Of a stretch of DNA of 64,000 bases, positions 45,501 through 53,332 are shown one piece after another; the first letter of the stretch is position 1, and the number at the start of each line of letters is the position of its first letter. A program made the position numbers and the translations under genes. Origin of the DNA: TC-15 sp034437275 (GTDB lineage: Bacteria > Chloroflexota > Anaerolineae > Aggregatilineales > Aggregatilineaceae); contig DAOTUD010000065.1 of assembly GCA_034437275.1 (NCBI GenBank), positions 1-64,000 on the forward strand. The letters are read 5' to 3'. The notes below the pieces were generated by a model, which did no database searches, was not told where the DNA came from, and was given only the letters and a program-made list of their open reading frames with translations.

Positions 45501-45938
45501 GACCTTAACGGCACCTATCTTGGTATCTGGCTGGCGCATACCGGCTTTGGTATGCCGCTTGCGGTCTATCTACTGTACGGATACATCTCGACCATCCCGC
45601 GTGAGGTGATGGAATCGGCGTCCATTGATGGGGCCTCTCCTTTCACTGCATTCACACGGTTGATCCTGCCGCTCTCGGTGCCAGCGATTGCCTCGTTCAC
45701 GATCTTCCAGTTCTTGTGGGTCTGGAACGATTTGCTGGTGGCCCTGGTGTTCCTCGGTACGAATGACGAAGTCCGGCCTTTGACCCGTGCGCTATCTGAG
45801 ATGGTTGGCTCGAAGGGTGAGGCCTGGGAAGTGTTGACGGCTGGTGCATTTATCACCATCATTTTGCCGCTGTTCGTGTTCTTTGCGCTCCAGCGGTACT
45901 TTGTGCGTGGTATGATGGCCGGTTCGGTGAAAGGCTAG
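42573..45938 (+). CDS. Sugar ABC transporter permease, MalG/AglG-like, with giant extracytoplasmic coiled-coil insertion
   Basis: 1121 residues, against about 280-390 for the family. Residues 1-60 hold the normal N-terminus: TM1 at about 21-43, then TSTDINETGWWTAFQ. Residues about 895-1121 hold the rest: WTLNNYEEVFSEQYNIDDAF, helices 2-6, the EAA loop EVMESASIDGASPFTAFTRL and the family-typical C-terminus RYFVRGMMAGSVKG. Between them lie about 820 residues rich in Ala, Glu, Asp and Gln, predicted helical, with heptad-like LAEAEEMLAQLQ and AEAALEQAKAEQAAAEEA patterns and few prolines. The frame is open throughout. The inserted segment sits in the first extracytoplasmic loop, where AglG-type permeases already carry a smaller extra segment as far as I recall. 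Confidence 0.9.
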   Translation: MLSLATTKERVGIRRFLTRTPVFIAVIALSFIWSLPTIGLFGTSFRTSTDINETGWWTAFQPRHGNPDYNRAENRVEESEVRLTNRQNRQTEVGATVVLAEAHLGAQDQAANDQINEIMSWTTMLDDTEDTLDDLRGDSALPDIEGAEDAQQAVGDALTTLYTVVSEARNTPTADRAGELAEAFGGAHNALTEVTLPEIEAVAEAQAILAEAEEMLAQLQESAYLTERLSVLDASLAEAQATTSAQRIDDLATKLDNAQSMLSNINVAEVPQVEEIQAALTEAQAALANADALASQMQEKQTVFEDAKTEFYENRMIIAKSQAALEGAEEAISNRQKEAGTAFNEADLALNPVERLLEDVQTVQADVDDAQAELDQAEAELAGTTEALLTATVDETQAVLNVLVQARGDDAGFSLGNASDIQAQSRAALDTVTVLMDEVETAQADVQEARAQLEQSTAVLAEAEASLEAQESGGKVFESAMKSARSALVRAESALSSTNTDAQEILTDAIAEVNEAEQDEVAERLLTALTETSTTIEAPLSEAQALMAEAHTMMNEAETVEAALAALEKADEALAQVDDVTSHLDDQSDAINRVDLLGDELDELQGKLADEIDTAASKIEEAQTGLTEVRNVLAESHVQDADATLNALLLAEIEGDEITAVQQAQEAYVEAQDTLKNAEAALEQAKAEQAAAEEALADAKALAAAVANVDTMVTDVQALATDAGMDVPAELAEASTQTQTLTEQIDAFVAEKQAALEAANTAVDDAETALAEAQAALPEAREARLAALSAALDASADEAIAVLEEQDDAAEPLQILETAKAQSQARGILLDMEEQLPVIETTARDIVVAFEARQDQTSIETNVLGASLTNAKYEWTLERTDEYIYFGAGEWEDQWTLNNYEEVFSEQYNIDDAFVNSLIITIPSVVIPITVAAFAAYAFAWLEFPGRNLFFAVVVILMVVPLHTALMPILRMYVDIDLNGTYLGIWLAHTGFGMPLAVYLLYGYISTIPREVMESASIDGASPFTAFTRLILPLSVPAIASFTIFQFLWVWNDLLVALVFLGTNDEVRPLTRALSEMVGSKGEAWEVLTAGAFITIILPLFVFFALQRYFVRGMMAGSVKG
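42774..45251 (+). other. Region coding the coiled-coil insertion of the AglG-like permease
   Basis: Codes residues about 68-893. I can pick out roughly six weakly related units of variable length. Examples are the pair around EARNTPTADRAGELAEAF and EAQATTSAQRIDDLATKL, each followed by a P-E/Q-[I/V]-E-x-x-x-x-AQAxLxEAE block; and later ALNPVERLLEDVQTVQADVD and TIEAPLSEAQALMAEAH. Prolines near the unit borders suggest helical hairpins stacked end to end. No cysteine is seen. The topology of MalG places it outside the cytoplasmic membrane. Confidence 0.75.
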
Positions 45939-45980
45939 TTGTTAGCTTTCAACACATACGTACATCGATAATAGTCAACG

Positions 45981-46012
45981 ACATGGGTCACACATGCTGG
46001 CCCATGTTGTTG
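45981..46012 (+). terminator. Probable terminator of the sugar ABC operon
   Basis: ACATGGGTC and GGCCCATGT pair over about nine bases including one G-U, followed by a T/G-rich TGTTGTTGG. The weak T-run makes it a less certain terminator. Confidence 0.45.
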
Positions 46013-46139
46013 TTGGAGATGCTGCGATTTGTCTTGCGTTTCGTGTTCATGTACAATGCTTCTCAGTAACAGTTAGTTTAGTGGCGAAGCACGTGCTACC
46101 ACGTTCTGTGGCAGCCTTAAAGAAGAAAGGCTAGACCTT

Positions 46140-47339
46140 ATGGGACGCCTTATGACCCAATTCAAAATTATGGCCAAGCCGGTATTAGGCTCGATGGCCC
46201 CGGCATTGTTCCGGCTGGGGTTTGTCTTGCTTGGTCTGGTCATCGGCCTGGTATGGGCCTATCAGATCGCGCCGGTCAAGTTCGAAAACGCGGAGCCAGT
46301 GCATCTTGGTACGAACTATAAAGATGAGTGGATCAAAGGGGCGGCTGCCGAATATTATACATTGCGAGTGGCCGAACAAGCACGTGAGCGTGTGATTGCG
46401 GCTGGCGTGACGCAAGGACGGATCGAAAAGCTGCGGGATGTGGCGGCAGAAAACAACGACAACGAGCTGAGACAACAGCTTGATGCGCTGTTGGATGCCA
46501 CTTTTCTGGATCAACAATATGGCGCTGAGGTCAAATCACAAGCTGCCGACCAGGCGGACTCGGTTGAAAGCAGCGCCATTCGAAATTTACTGTTCGGTCC
46601 AGTGTCGTGCTTCGTCGGGACCACTGTGATTGGCATTATTCTGGCGCTCTTTATGACGTTCTACTGGGCAGTGCCAGTTGGTAAATGGGCGGAAAAGAAA
46701 GGTCCTGCCCCTGCCGGTACCACGTCGGCTGTGAGCGGTGCCGGGTCAACCCATGCTGAGCGTGTGGCTGCATCGAGAGCGGTAGCCGAGAAGAAGACCG
46801 ATTTTGCCGCGACCGGTGAACAGCCGCCCATTAGCCAGCACATGTCCACCTATATTCTGGGCGACGATTTGTACGACGACTCGTTTAGTATCGAAACCGC
46901 CTCTGGCGAATTTCTGGGCGAATGTGGGTCTGGTATTTCGGAAACGATTGGGGTGGGCGATCCCAAGAAAGTAACGGCTATTGAAGTGTGGCTGTTTGAC
47001 AAAGACGATATCCGCACGGTGACCAAAGTGATCATGTCCGAGCATGCCTTCAATGATCAGGCGTTGCGGACGAAACTGGCTCCGAAAGGGGAAGCAGTTA
47101 AAGCGGAGCCGGGGGCGGTTACGGTGCTCGAGACGCAATCTCTGCGTTTGCAGGTCCGGTTGGTAGACTTGCAGTATGGCGAGGGGGCACTGCCACCAAA
47201 CAGCTTTTTTGAACGCTTCACGGTCGAGCTAGCGTCGTGGCCGAACGAGGACGGCGGAGGGGCCGAGAGCGACGATGCCCCGCCTGCTCCGCCGGAGTCG
47301 ACGGCGTTTGGCGATACGTCAGAGCTGCTGAACTACTAA
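46140..47339 (+). CDS. Conserved two-TM membrane protein of unknown function
   Basis: 399 residues. Helix 1 at about 22-42 and helix 2 at about 150-178 enclose a helical, charged loop of about 105 residues. A disordered Ala/Gly linker (185-240) leads to a soluble cytoplasmic domain (about 240-365) with FLGECGSGISETIGVGDPKK and VTAIEVWLFDKDDIRTVTKV. I have a recollection of this last motif in Chloroflexota proteins of unknown function but no name for it. The C-terminus is acidic and Pro-rich. The gene is single, begins with ATG after AAGAAAGG and ends in a strong terminator. It may be an envelope-associated scaffold; no catalytic motif is seen. Confidence 0.75.
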   Translation: MGRLMTQFKIMAKPVLGSMAPALFRLGFVLLGLVIGLVWAYQIAPVKFENAEPVHLGTNYKDEWIKGAAAEYYTLRVAEQARERVIAAGVTQGRIEKLRDVAAENNDNELRQQLDALLDATFLDQQYGAEVKSQAADQADSVESSAIRNLLFGPVSCFVGTTVIGIILALFMTFYWAVPVGKWAEKKGPAPAGTTSAVSGAGSTHAERVAASRAVAEKKTDFAATGEQPPISQHMSTYILGDDLYDDSFSIETASGEFLGECGSGISETIGVGDPKKVTAIEVWLFDKDDIRTVTKVIMSEHAFNDQALRTKLAPKGEAVKAEPGAVTVLETQSLRLQVRLVDLQYGEGALPPNSFFERFTVELASWPNEDGGGAESDDAPPAPPESTAFGDTSELLNY

Positions 47340-47360
47340 ATTCCGTGACGCTGAAATGAG

Positions 47361-47401
47361 AAAAAGAGAACCTGTGTGGAGGTTACACAGGTTCTTTAAT
47401 T
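47361..47401. terminator. Bidirectional terminator between 46140 gene and greA
   Basis: AGAACCTGTGT and ACACAGGTTCT form an 11-bp stem with an 8-nt loop. TTAATTTTT follows on the + strand and CTTTTTCTC on the minus strand. Confidence 0.85.
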
Positions 47402-47417
47402 TTTGTGGTGTGGCAGA

Positions 47418-47894
47418 CTACCACGAAATCGCTTTGATCGTAACTGTCCATTCACCGCCCGGAGTATGAACGGTGACCTTTTCGCCTTTTTTGTGTCCAA
47501 GTAATGCAGCGCCCATCGGACTTTCATTCGAGATTTTCCCGTTTCTCGGATCGGCCTCAGCCGCCCCCACGATGCGATAGGTTTCTTCTGGTTCATCTTC
47601 CGCCACGATGGTTACCTCACAGCCCAATGCGACTTCGGCGGGAGCTTTGCGGTCGCTGTCATCATCAATAATGGTGGCATAACGCAGCAAGTTTTCCAGG
47701 TATTGGATCCGCCCCTCAAGGAACCCTTGCTGTTCTTTGGCGTCGATGTAATCTGCATTTTCAGATAGGTCGCCTTGACTGATCGCTTCTTTGAGTTGGG
47801 CGGCCAGGGCAGGGCGTTTCTCTTTGATGAGATAGTCTAATTCCTTGCGGAGTTCGGCTGCGCCTTCGGCTGTAAGATATTGTTCTTCTGTCAT
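47418..47894 (-). CDS. greA: Transcription elongation factor GreA
   Basis: 158 residues, normal length. N-terminal coiled coil (YLTAEGAAELRKELDYLIKE, with the acidic tip in SQGDLSENADYIDAKEQQGF) and C-terminal FKBP-like domain (RIVGAAEADPRNGKISNESP, GAALLGHKKGEKV) are intact. It rescues backtracked RNA polymerase by stimulating transcript cleavage. RBS GAGGTGAT upstream of the ATG. It stands alone on the minus strand. Confidence 0.96.
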   Translation of the reverse strand: MTEEQYLTAEGAAELRKELDYLIKEKRPALAAQLKEAISQGDLSENADYIDAKEQQGFLEGRIQYLENLLRYATIIDDDSDRKAPAEVALGCEVTIVAEDEPEETYRIVGAAEADPRNGKISNESPMGAALLGHKKGEKVTVHTPGGEWTVTIKAISW

Positions 47895-47973
47895 ATTGAT
47901 ATCACCTCGAGTCGATTGTCGATACTACTTGCAAACTTATACGATTTATGCACGCTATTGTGTGCGATATGGG

Positions 47974-49131
47974 TTAGGGGCGTGTGAAGGGGTCGAACAA
48001 ACGCTGCCATTCCTGGAGCGCGTAGCGATCCGTCATGCCGGCGATGTGATCGGTGATCGCACGATGCAGCCCCCTGTCCTTCACCACCTGTTGAACTGTT
48101 GGAGGGAGTTGTTCGGGGTCGGCCAGGTAGGTATTGAAGATTTGGGTCAAGAAGCGCTCGGCTTTAACGGCCATGCGGACAACGCGATAATGCCGGTAGA
48201 GTTTTTGATACAGGAAGTTTTTTAACTCACGGTTTATGTCGTTGATTTCGTCCGAATGGACCACGACATTGTGCGGGAGACGTTGCAGCGCGTCTGATGT
48301 TGGCAGATCATACTGGCGCAGCAGGGTGCTGCTGGCTTCAATGACGTCGTCGATTTCGATGCCGATCAACCGGCGGACGAGGCGATGCCGGATTTGCTCG
48401 GTAAAGTTCCGCCCGTCCCAGCCAATGCTCTTCTTGAGCATTTGCCACAGGCGTAGATCATCCAACTGTTCGGGATGAATCAGCCCTGCGCGCAGTCCAT
48501 CATCCAGATCGTGGGCATTATAGGCCAGCTCATCCGCGATGTTGGCAATTTGCGCTTCGATGCCACCGCGTTTGGCCGGATCAAAGCCTTGCGAGGCCGA
48601 GTCGCTCAAGTCGTATTCGGTTTCATGCTTGACAATGCCTTCGCGGACTTCGTGCGTCAGGTTCAGGCCCGGCCAGTCTGGATAACGCGCTTCGAGCTGA
48701 GTCACGATGCGCAGTGATTGTTTGTTGTGATCAAATCCCCCGTGTTCGGCCACCAACTTGTTCAGGATGCTTTCGCCAGAGTGCCCGAAAGGGGAATGGC
48801 CTAAATCGTGGCTGAGGCAGATTGCCTCGACTAAATCCTCATTCGCCCCCAGCGCGCGGGCCAGGCTACGGCCAATCTGCGCGACTTCCAGGGTATGGGT
48901 CAGACGGGTGCGATAGTAATCACCTTCATAGTTGATGAACACCTGGGTTTTGTATTCCAGACGGCGGAAGGCAGTGGTATGCAGGATGCGATCCCGGTCC
49001 CGCTGGAAAGCGGTCCGGTATTGTTGCTCTGGATCAGGATATTCGCGGCCCTGGCTTTCGGCGCTTTTGAGCGCATAGGGCGCTAGTGTTTGTGTTTCAA
49101 TCTGTTCCCATTGTTCGCGTGTAATATGCAT
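47974..49131 (-). CDS. Deoxyguanosinetriphosphate triphosphohydrolase-like HD protein
   Basis: 385 residues. The N-terminus contains the family R-T-x-F-Q-R-D-R-D-R-I-L-H element, and the HD core has TRLTHTLEVAQIGRSLARAL and ICLSHDLGHSPFGHSGESIL with metal-binding His/Asp residues. Related proteins hydrolyse dNTPs to the nucleoside and triphosphate and help control dNTP pools. The length matches the short non-E. coli group (dgt-like). RBS GGACAGG upstream of the ATG. Confidence 0.92.
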   Translation of the reverse strand: MHITREQWEQIETQTLAPYALKSAESQGREYPDPEQQYRTAFQRDRDRILHTTAFRRLEYKTQVFINYEGDYYRTRLTHTLEVAQIGRSLARALGANEDLVEAICLSHDLGHSPFGHSGESILNKLVAEHGGFDHNKQSLRIVTQLEARYPDWPGLNLTHEVREGIVKHETEYDLSDSASQGFDPAKRGGIEAQIANIADELAYNAHDLDDGLRAGLIHPEQLDDLRLWQMLKKSIGWDGRNFTEQIRHRLVRRLIGIEIDDVIEASSTLLRQYDLPTSDALQRLPHNVVVHSDEINDINRELKNFLYQKLYRHYRVVRMAVKAERFLTQIFNTYLADPEQLPPTVQQVVKDRGLHRAITDHIAGMTDRYALQEWQRLFDPFTRP

Positions 49132-49222
49132 AATAGCCTGTCCATCGAATACCGTGCTTGACTCTACAGACTACCTTAAATTGCCTCTTGACGCAACGTT
49201 ACCGGAAGCGGATACCCAACTT

Positions 49223-51283
49223 TTAGGGGTGAGGGCGAGGACGTTGCAAGCTCTGGGAAATAATCCCCAGGCTCGGATCGCCTTTACCCTCGCTCTTCAG
49301 GGCCATGATTTGCCGCAGTTCCATGAGTTGGTCGCGCAGAACCGCTGCTTTTTCAAACTCAAGGGCTTTGGCTGCTGCTTTCATCTCTTGCTCAATTGAG
49401 TCAATGAGCTTTTTCAGTTCCGGTTTGGGCAATTCGGACGCGGCCCGGGCTTCCACCTCTTCGCTTTCAGGAGATGGCGCTGTCATTTGCTGGACACGTT
49501 GTGTCAGGTCGCGCACTTCTTTGATAATACTGGCGGGTTCGATACCGTGTTCTTCGTTGTATGCTTGCTGGATGGCACGGCGGCGTTCTGTTTCGTCGAG
49601 GGCGGCGCGCATGGCGTCTGTGATTTGATCGGCGTACATGATGACATGCCCGTTGATGTGCCGGGCGGCGCGTCCGATGTTCTGGATGAGTGCCTGTTCG
49701 GAGCGCAGGAACCCTTGTTTGTCAGCATCCAGGATGGCGACCAGCGATACCTCGGGCAGGTCCAGCCCTTCGCGCAGCAGGTTGATCCCGACCACCACGT
49801 CATACACTCCAAGGCGGAGATCGCGCAGGATTTCGATCCGTTCGATGGTGTCGATCTCGGAGTGGAGATAATGTACGTGGATGCCCATTTCCAGCAGGTA
49901 GTCGGCCAGGTCTTCGGCCATGCGTTTGGTCAACGTAGTGACCAGCGCGCGCTCGCCGGTTTGAACCCGCCGGGTGATCTCGGCCAGTAGATCATCGACC
50001 TGCCCGGCAACAGGGCGGACATTGATGGTGGGGTCGACAATGCCTGTCGGGCGGATGATCTGCTGTACGACCTGTTCGGCGTGTTCTTCTTCATACGGGC
50101 CGGGCGTGGCGCTCATAAACACAACTTGGTTCAGGCGGTCTTTGAATTCTTCGAAGTTCAGCGGGCGGTTGTCGAGGGCACTGGGCAGCCGGAAGCCGAA
50201 CTCGACCAGTGTTTCTTTGCGCGACCGATCCCCGCCATACATGCCGCGTACCTGGGGGATCGTCATGTGGCTTTCGTCAATGATCATCAGGTAGTCTGGG
50301 GGAAAATAATCGATCAAGGTCCAGGGGGGGCTGCCCGCCGGACGGTGATCCAGGAAGCGTGAATAATTCTCGATCCCGCTGGTGTAGCCGATCTCGCGGA
50401 TCATCTCGAGGTCGTAGCGGGTGCGTTGTTCGAGGCGCTGGGCTTCGAGCAGCCGCCCGGCGCGCTGCAACTCGCTGAGGCGCTGTTCGAGTTCCTGCTC
50501 GATCTGGCGCAGCGCGAGCTGTAGATTGTCCTCTTCAGTTACAAAATGCTTGGCCGGATAGATGGTGATGTGTTTGTGTTGTTCCAGGATTTCGCCTGTA
50601 AGCGGGTCGAACTCGGTCAACTGTTCGATCTCGTCGCCGAACAGCGCGATGCGGTAGGCGGTCTGGCTGTAAGCCGGTACGATTTCCAACGTGTCGCCGC
50701 GGACCCGAAAAGTTCCTGGACGAAGCTCAAGATCATTGCGTCCGTAGTGAATTCCCACCAGGTGGCGCAGCAGTTGGTCGCGGCGTGTGATGTCTCCTTG
50801 TTCGAGTTCCAGCATGGAGCCGGCCCAGTTGGCCGGATTGCCCAGGCCATAGATGCACGAGACGGAAGCCACGATCAGCACATCGCGGCGGCTGAGCAAG
50901 GCCGCTGTCGCCGAGAGCCGTAAGCGGTCGATCTCCTCGTTGATGTCGGTTTCTTTTTCGATGTACAGATCATGCCGGGGAACGTAGGCTTCCGGCTGAT
51001 AGTAGTCGTAGTAGCTCACGAAGTATTCCACCGCGTTGTGGGGGAAATACTCTTTGAACTCTGCGTATAGCTGCGCCGCCAGCGTTTTGTTGTGGGCCAA
51101 CACCAGGGTAGGGCGCTGAGTCGCCTGGATGACATTGGCGATGGTGTAGGTTTTCCCGGTGCCGGTCGCGCCTAGCAGGGTCTGAGAGGTCATGCCTTGC
51201 TTGACGCCCTGCATGAGCGAGTGGATAGCTTTCGGTTGATCACCGGTGGGTTGGTAATCGGAGACTAACTCGAAAGGCGACAT
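49223..51283 (-). CDS. uvrB: Excinuclease ABC subunit B
   Basis: 686 residues. Walker A GATGTGKT, the beta-hairpin region (YFVSYYDYYQPEAYVPRHDL), helicase motifs with DESHMT and a C-terminal UvrB/UvrC-binding domain (about 625-665: ELKKLIDSIEQEMKAAAKAL) are present. UvrB loads onto damaged DNA with UvrA and recruits UvrC in nucleotide excision repair. Neither uvrA nor uvrC is in the window. The ATG has AAAGGGGAA upstream. Confidence 0.97.
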   Translation of the reverse strand: MSPFELVSDYQPTGDQPKAIHSLMQGVKQGMTSQTLLGATGTGKTYTIANVIQATQRPTLVLAHNKTLAAQLYAEFKEYFPHNAVEYFVSYYDYYQPEAYVPRHDLYIEKETDINEEIDRLRLSATAALLSRRDVLIVASVSCIYGLGNPANWAGSMLELEQGDITRRDQLLRHLVGIHYGRNDLELRPGTFRVRGDTLEIVPAYSQTAYRIALFGDEIEQLTEFDPLTGEILEQHKHITIYPAKHFVTEEDNLQLALRQIEQELEQRLSELQRAGRLLEAQRLEQRTRYDLEMIREIGYTSGIENYSRFLDHRPAGSPPWTLIDYFPPDYLMIIDESHMTIPQVRGMYGGDRSRKETLVEFGFRLPSALDNRPLNFEEFKDRLNQVVFMSATPGPYEEEHAEQVVQQIIRPTGIVDPTINVRPVAGQVDDLLAEITRRVQTGERALVTTLTKRMAEDLADYLLEMGIHVHYLHSEIDTIERIEILRDLRLGVYDVVVGINLLREGLDLPEVSLVAILDADKQGFLRSEQALIQNIGRAARHINGHVIMYADQITDAMRAALDETERRRAIQQAYNEEHGIEPASIIKEVRDLTQRVQQMTAPSPESEEVEARAASELPKPELKKLIDSIEQEMKAAAKALEFEKAAVLRDQLMELRQIMALKSEGKGDPSLGIISQSLQRPRPHP

Positions 51284-51369
51284 GATATGTTCCCCTTTGT
51301 TGTTTGGATTCCGAACGAACGTTCTGAGCTTGTGTCGTAATTATAACGCGGGACAGGAAGACTGGCGAC

Positions 51370-52461
51370 CTAGTGGATGTGGCTGGGATTGGCCTCAACG
51401 TAAATCGGGTTGCTGAGAATCCAGGCCCGTTCCAGACCCTGATAGGGCAGCCATGCTTCACTCCGGTAGGCTCCGGGTTCACGGGCTACGTAGGTGAGGT
51501 TTTCGGCGTAGCGTTCCTCAGCTACGATCTCGCCGTGTCGGATTAGCTTGAGATGGGCACGCTGGGGGACGAGGGTTTGTAGGGTAACGCCATGGCCTAG
51601 CCGGATGGTTTCGCCCATGATGGCGGCTGTGTTTTGCCCTTGTGCGGTGAAGCGAAAACCGCGCGCATTGCCAGGGATGTCATAGCCGATGAAGGCCCGG
51701 CCTTGGCGGAGCGCCTGGTAAAGCTGGCGCTTGTCGTGTTGGGTATCGCCGGCGAGTGGCATGCGGGTCAGGATGTGGGTGTTTACACTGTTGAACAAGA
51801 AATCGTAGGGAAAGACGGTGTGGTTGACAGGCCCGAGGTGGACCTGTGTGCCATGTGCATCCGCGCCGCCGATGCCGACGATATGCTGGCCCATCTCCAG
51901 CAGTTGGTCCCAAAGGGTCAGCGTGCGCGAGTTGGGGCCGATCATGACCTCGTCGGGCCGGAAGACATTACGCACGGCTTCCCGGCGCGTTTGGATGTAG
52001 TCTTTAAAACGTGACATATAGTTCCAGATCTCCAGCCCGGTAAAGCCCTGCACATAGCGGTCCAGCCAGGGGATGGCCGGTTCCCCGAACCAGGCGACCG
52101 CGTGGTCGTCGGGGTGCGCGATGAAGCTCATGCCGCCCAGCCCGTTCACCTTTTTGACTAGCGCGGCTAGATCGTGGGCATAGGGGCTGACTTCTTGCTC
52201 GGCTCCGTAAACCAGCAGGTGGTTGCATTGGGGATTGCGGGTGCGATCATGGACTTCTTGCCCGACCAGGAGCAAGATATGCCCGCGTTCCTGATCACCG
52301 AAGTAGCCTTCGATTCCGCTCAGCCAGATGTTATGATCGGTAAAAATCAGGAAATCCAGGCCGACGGTTAGCGCCATATCGGCGATGTCGGCATGGTACG
52401 CGGCCCCGTCTGAGTAGGGGGTGTGGATGTGCAGGTTGCCAACATATTCGTACGGGGGCAT
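51370..52461 (-). CDS. PHP domain metal-dependent phosphoesterase-like protein
   Basis: 363 residues. NLHIHTPYSDGAAY near the start gives the first PHP metal motif, with FLIFTDHNIW, a central HPDDH motif and a later GGADAHG motif completing the metal site. PHP proteins of this kind hydrolyse phosphate esters such as small nucleotides, histidinol-like or sugar phosphates; the substrate is unknown. Residues 270-363 form an extra beta-rich domain. The ATG at 52461 has AAAGGGTGAT upstream and matches the domain start; the longer frame to 52530 is unlikely. Confidence 0.88.
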   Translation of the reverse strand: MPPYEYVGNLHIHTPYSDGAAYHADIADMALTVGLDFLIFTDHNIWLSGIEGYFGDQERGHILLLVGQEVHDRTRNPQCNHLLVYGAEQEVSPYAHDLAALVKKVNGLGGMSFIAHPDDHAVAWFGEPAIPWLDRYVQGFTGLEIWNYMSRFKDYIQTRREAVRNVFRPDEVMIGPNSRTLTLWDQLLEMGQHIVGIGGADAHGTQVHLGPVNHTVFPYDFLFNSVNTHILTRMPLAGDTQHDKRQLYQALRQGRAFIGYDIPGNARGFRFTAQGQNTAAIMGETIRLGHGVTLQTLVPQRAHLKLIRHGEIVAEERYAENLTYVAREPGAYRSEAWLPYQGLERAWILSNPIYVEANPSHIH

Positions 52462-52587
52462 TTGATCACCCTTTTTAGCATACACGGATACAACACTAAA
52501 AGCGTACAGCAAGCGCCAGAGTGCTGTCAAAAACTAGTAGTGGTATACTTGCAGCGATTGTAAGTGCTCAGTTGGAGGGAAGTAGTT

Positions 52588-53325
52588 ATGGCTCGTATCC
52601 CGTCGCAGGAACCGCGCCCGGTACCGGAAGACGATACCGCGATGGGACGATCCGGGCGTACCAAACCGATATCTGAACCGTCACAACAGGCTGCATCAAG
52701 CCAGGCCCCACCCCGACGTCCATCGCAATCCCGGCAGCCGTCAACTGGGGCGAAGCGTCCTGTCCGCCGGCGCAGATCGCGTGCCGAGGACAGTGGGTGG
52801 TATCTGCCGTGCTGGTCGCTGGCGGTGATGGTTGGTGTGGTGGGGATCGCGGCTTTCGTTACGTTGTATGTGGTAATGCAGCTAGGGGCGTCGACTCCGG
52901 CCAGCAACCCGCCTGTTGTGCGCGAGGTGACGTCTACGCCTTCGCTAAACCGCGATTTCGATCTGGGCGGGGCGGCCAATGATGCGAACCCGGGGCCGGT
53001 CCTAACCCCGGCAGCGCCTCCGGCGGGGCAGTCGCTGCCGACGTTGGCACTAAGCCCGACGCCGCCGCTGGTCAATTTTACGGTTGGTATCCAGGTGGAG
53101 GTTATTGCTGCCGGGCTGAATGTGCGTACAGAGCCAGGCCTGCAGGCAGAGGTTGAGCAGATCGTGTATGAGGGGCAGGTACTGGCGTTGGTGGATGGAC
53201 CTCAGAATGTGAATAATCTGGAATGGTGGTTGGTGCAAATCCCCGATGAACCGACCCCTTTAGGGTGGGCCGCCCGGACCGACCAGAGTGGGCAGCCATT
53301 GATGGGAATCTACTACGGTGAGTGA
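52588..53325 (+). CDS. Membrane-anchored bacterial SH3-type domain protein
   Basis: 245 residues. An N-terminal disordered Pro/Arg-rich part (1-67) is followed by one helix (about 72-93, CWSLAVMVGVVGIAAFVTLY), a Pro/Thr-rich spacer and a bacterial SH3 domain (about 170-235: VIAAGLNVRTEPGLQAEVEQ, YEGQVLALVDG and WWLVQIP). Such domains bind peptidoglycan or other cell-wall polymers outside the membrane. The ATG at 52588 has GGAGGG upstream. ligA begins seven bases after its stop, so the two may be co-transcribed though they have no obvious link. Confidence 0.85.
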   Translation: MARIPSQEPRPVPEDDTAMGRSGRTKPISEPSQQAASSQAPPRRPSQSRQPSTGAKRPVRRRRSRAEDSGWYLPCWSLAVMVGVVGIAAFVTLYVVMQLGASTPASNPPVVREVTSTPSLNRDFDLGGAANDANPGPVLTPAAPPAGQSLPTLALSPTPPLVNFTVGIQVEVIAAGLNVRTEPGLQAEVEQIVYEGQVLALVDGPQNVNNLEWWLVQIPDEPTPLGWAARTDQSGQPLMGIYYGE

Positions 53326-53332
53326 TCAAACA

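Noticed and set aside
42573..45938. Idea that the long permease is two separate genes plus a coiled-coil gene
   Set aside because: There is one continuous frame, the family's TM1 and TM2-6 lie at its two ends in order, and no ribosome binding site or start context is seen at the insert borders.
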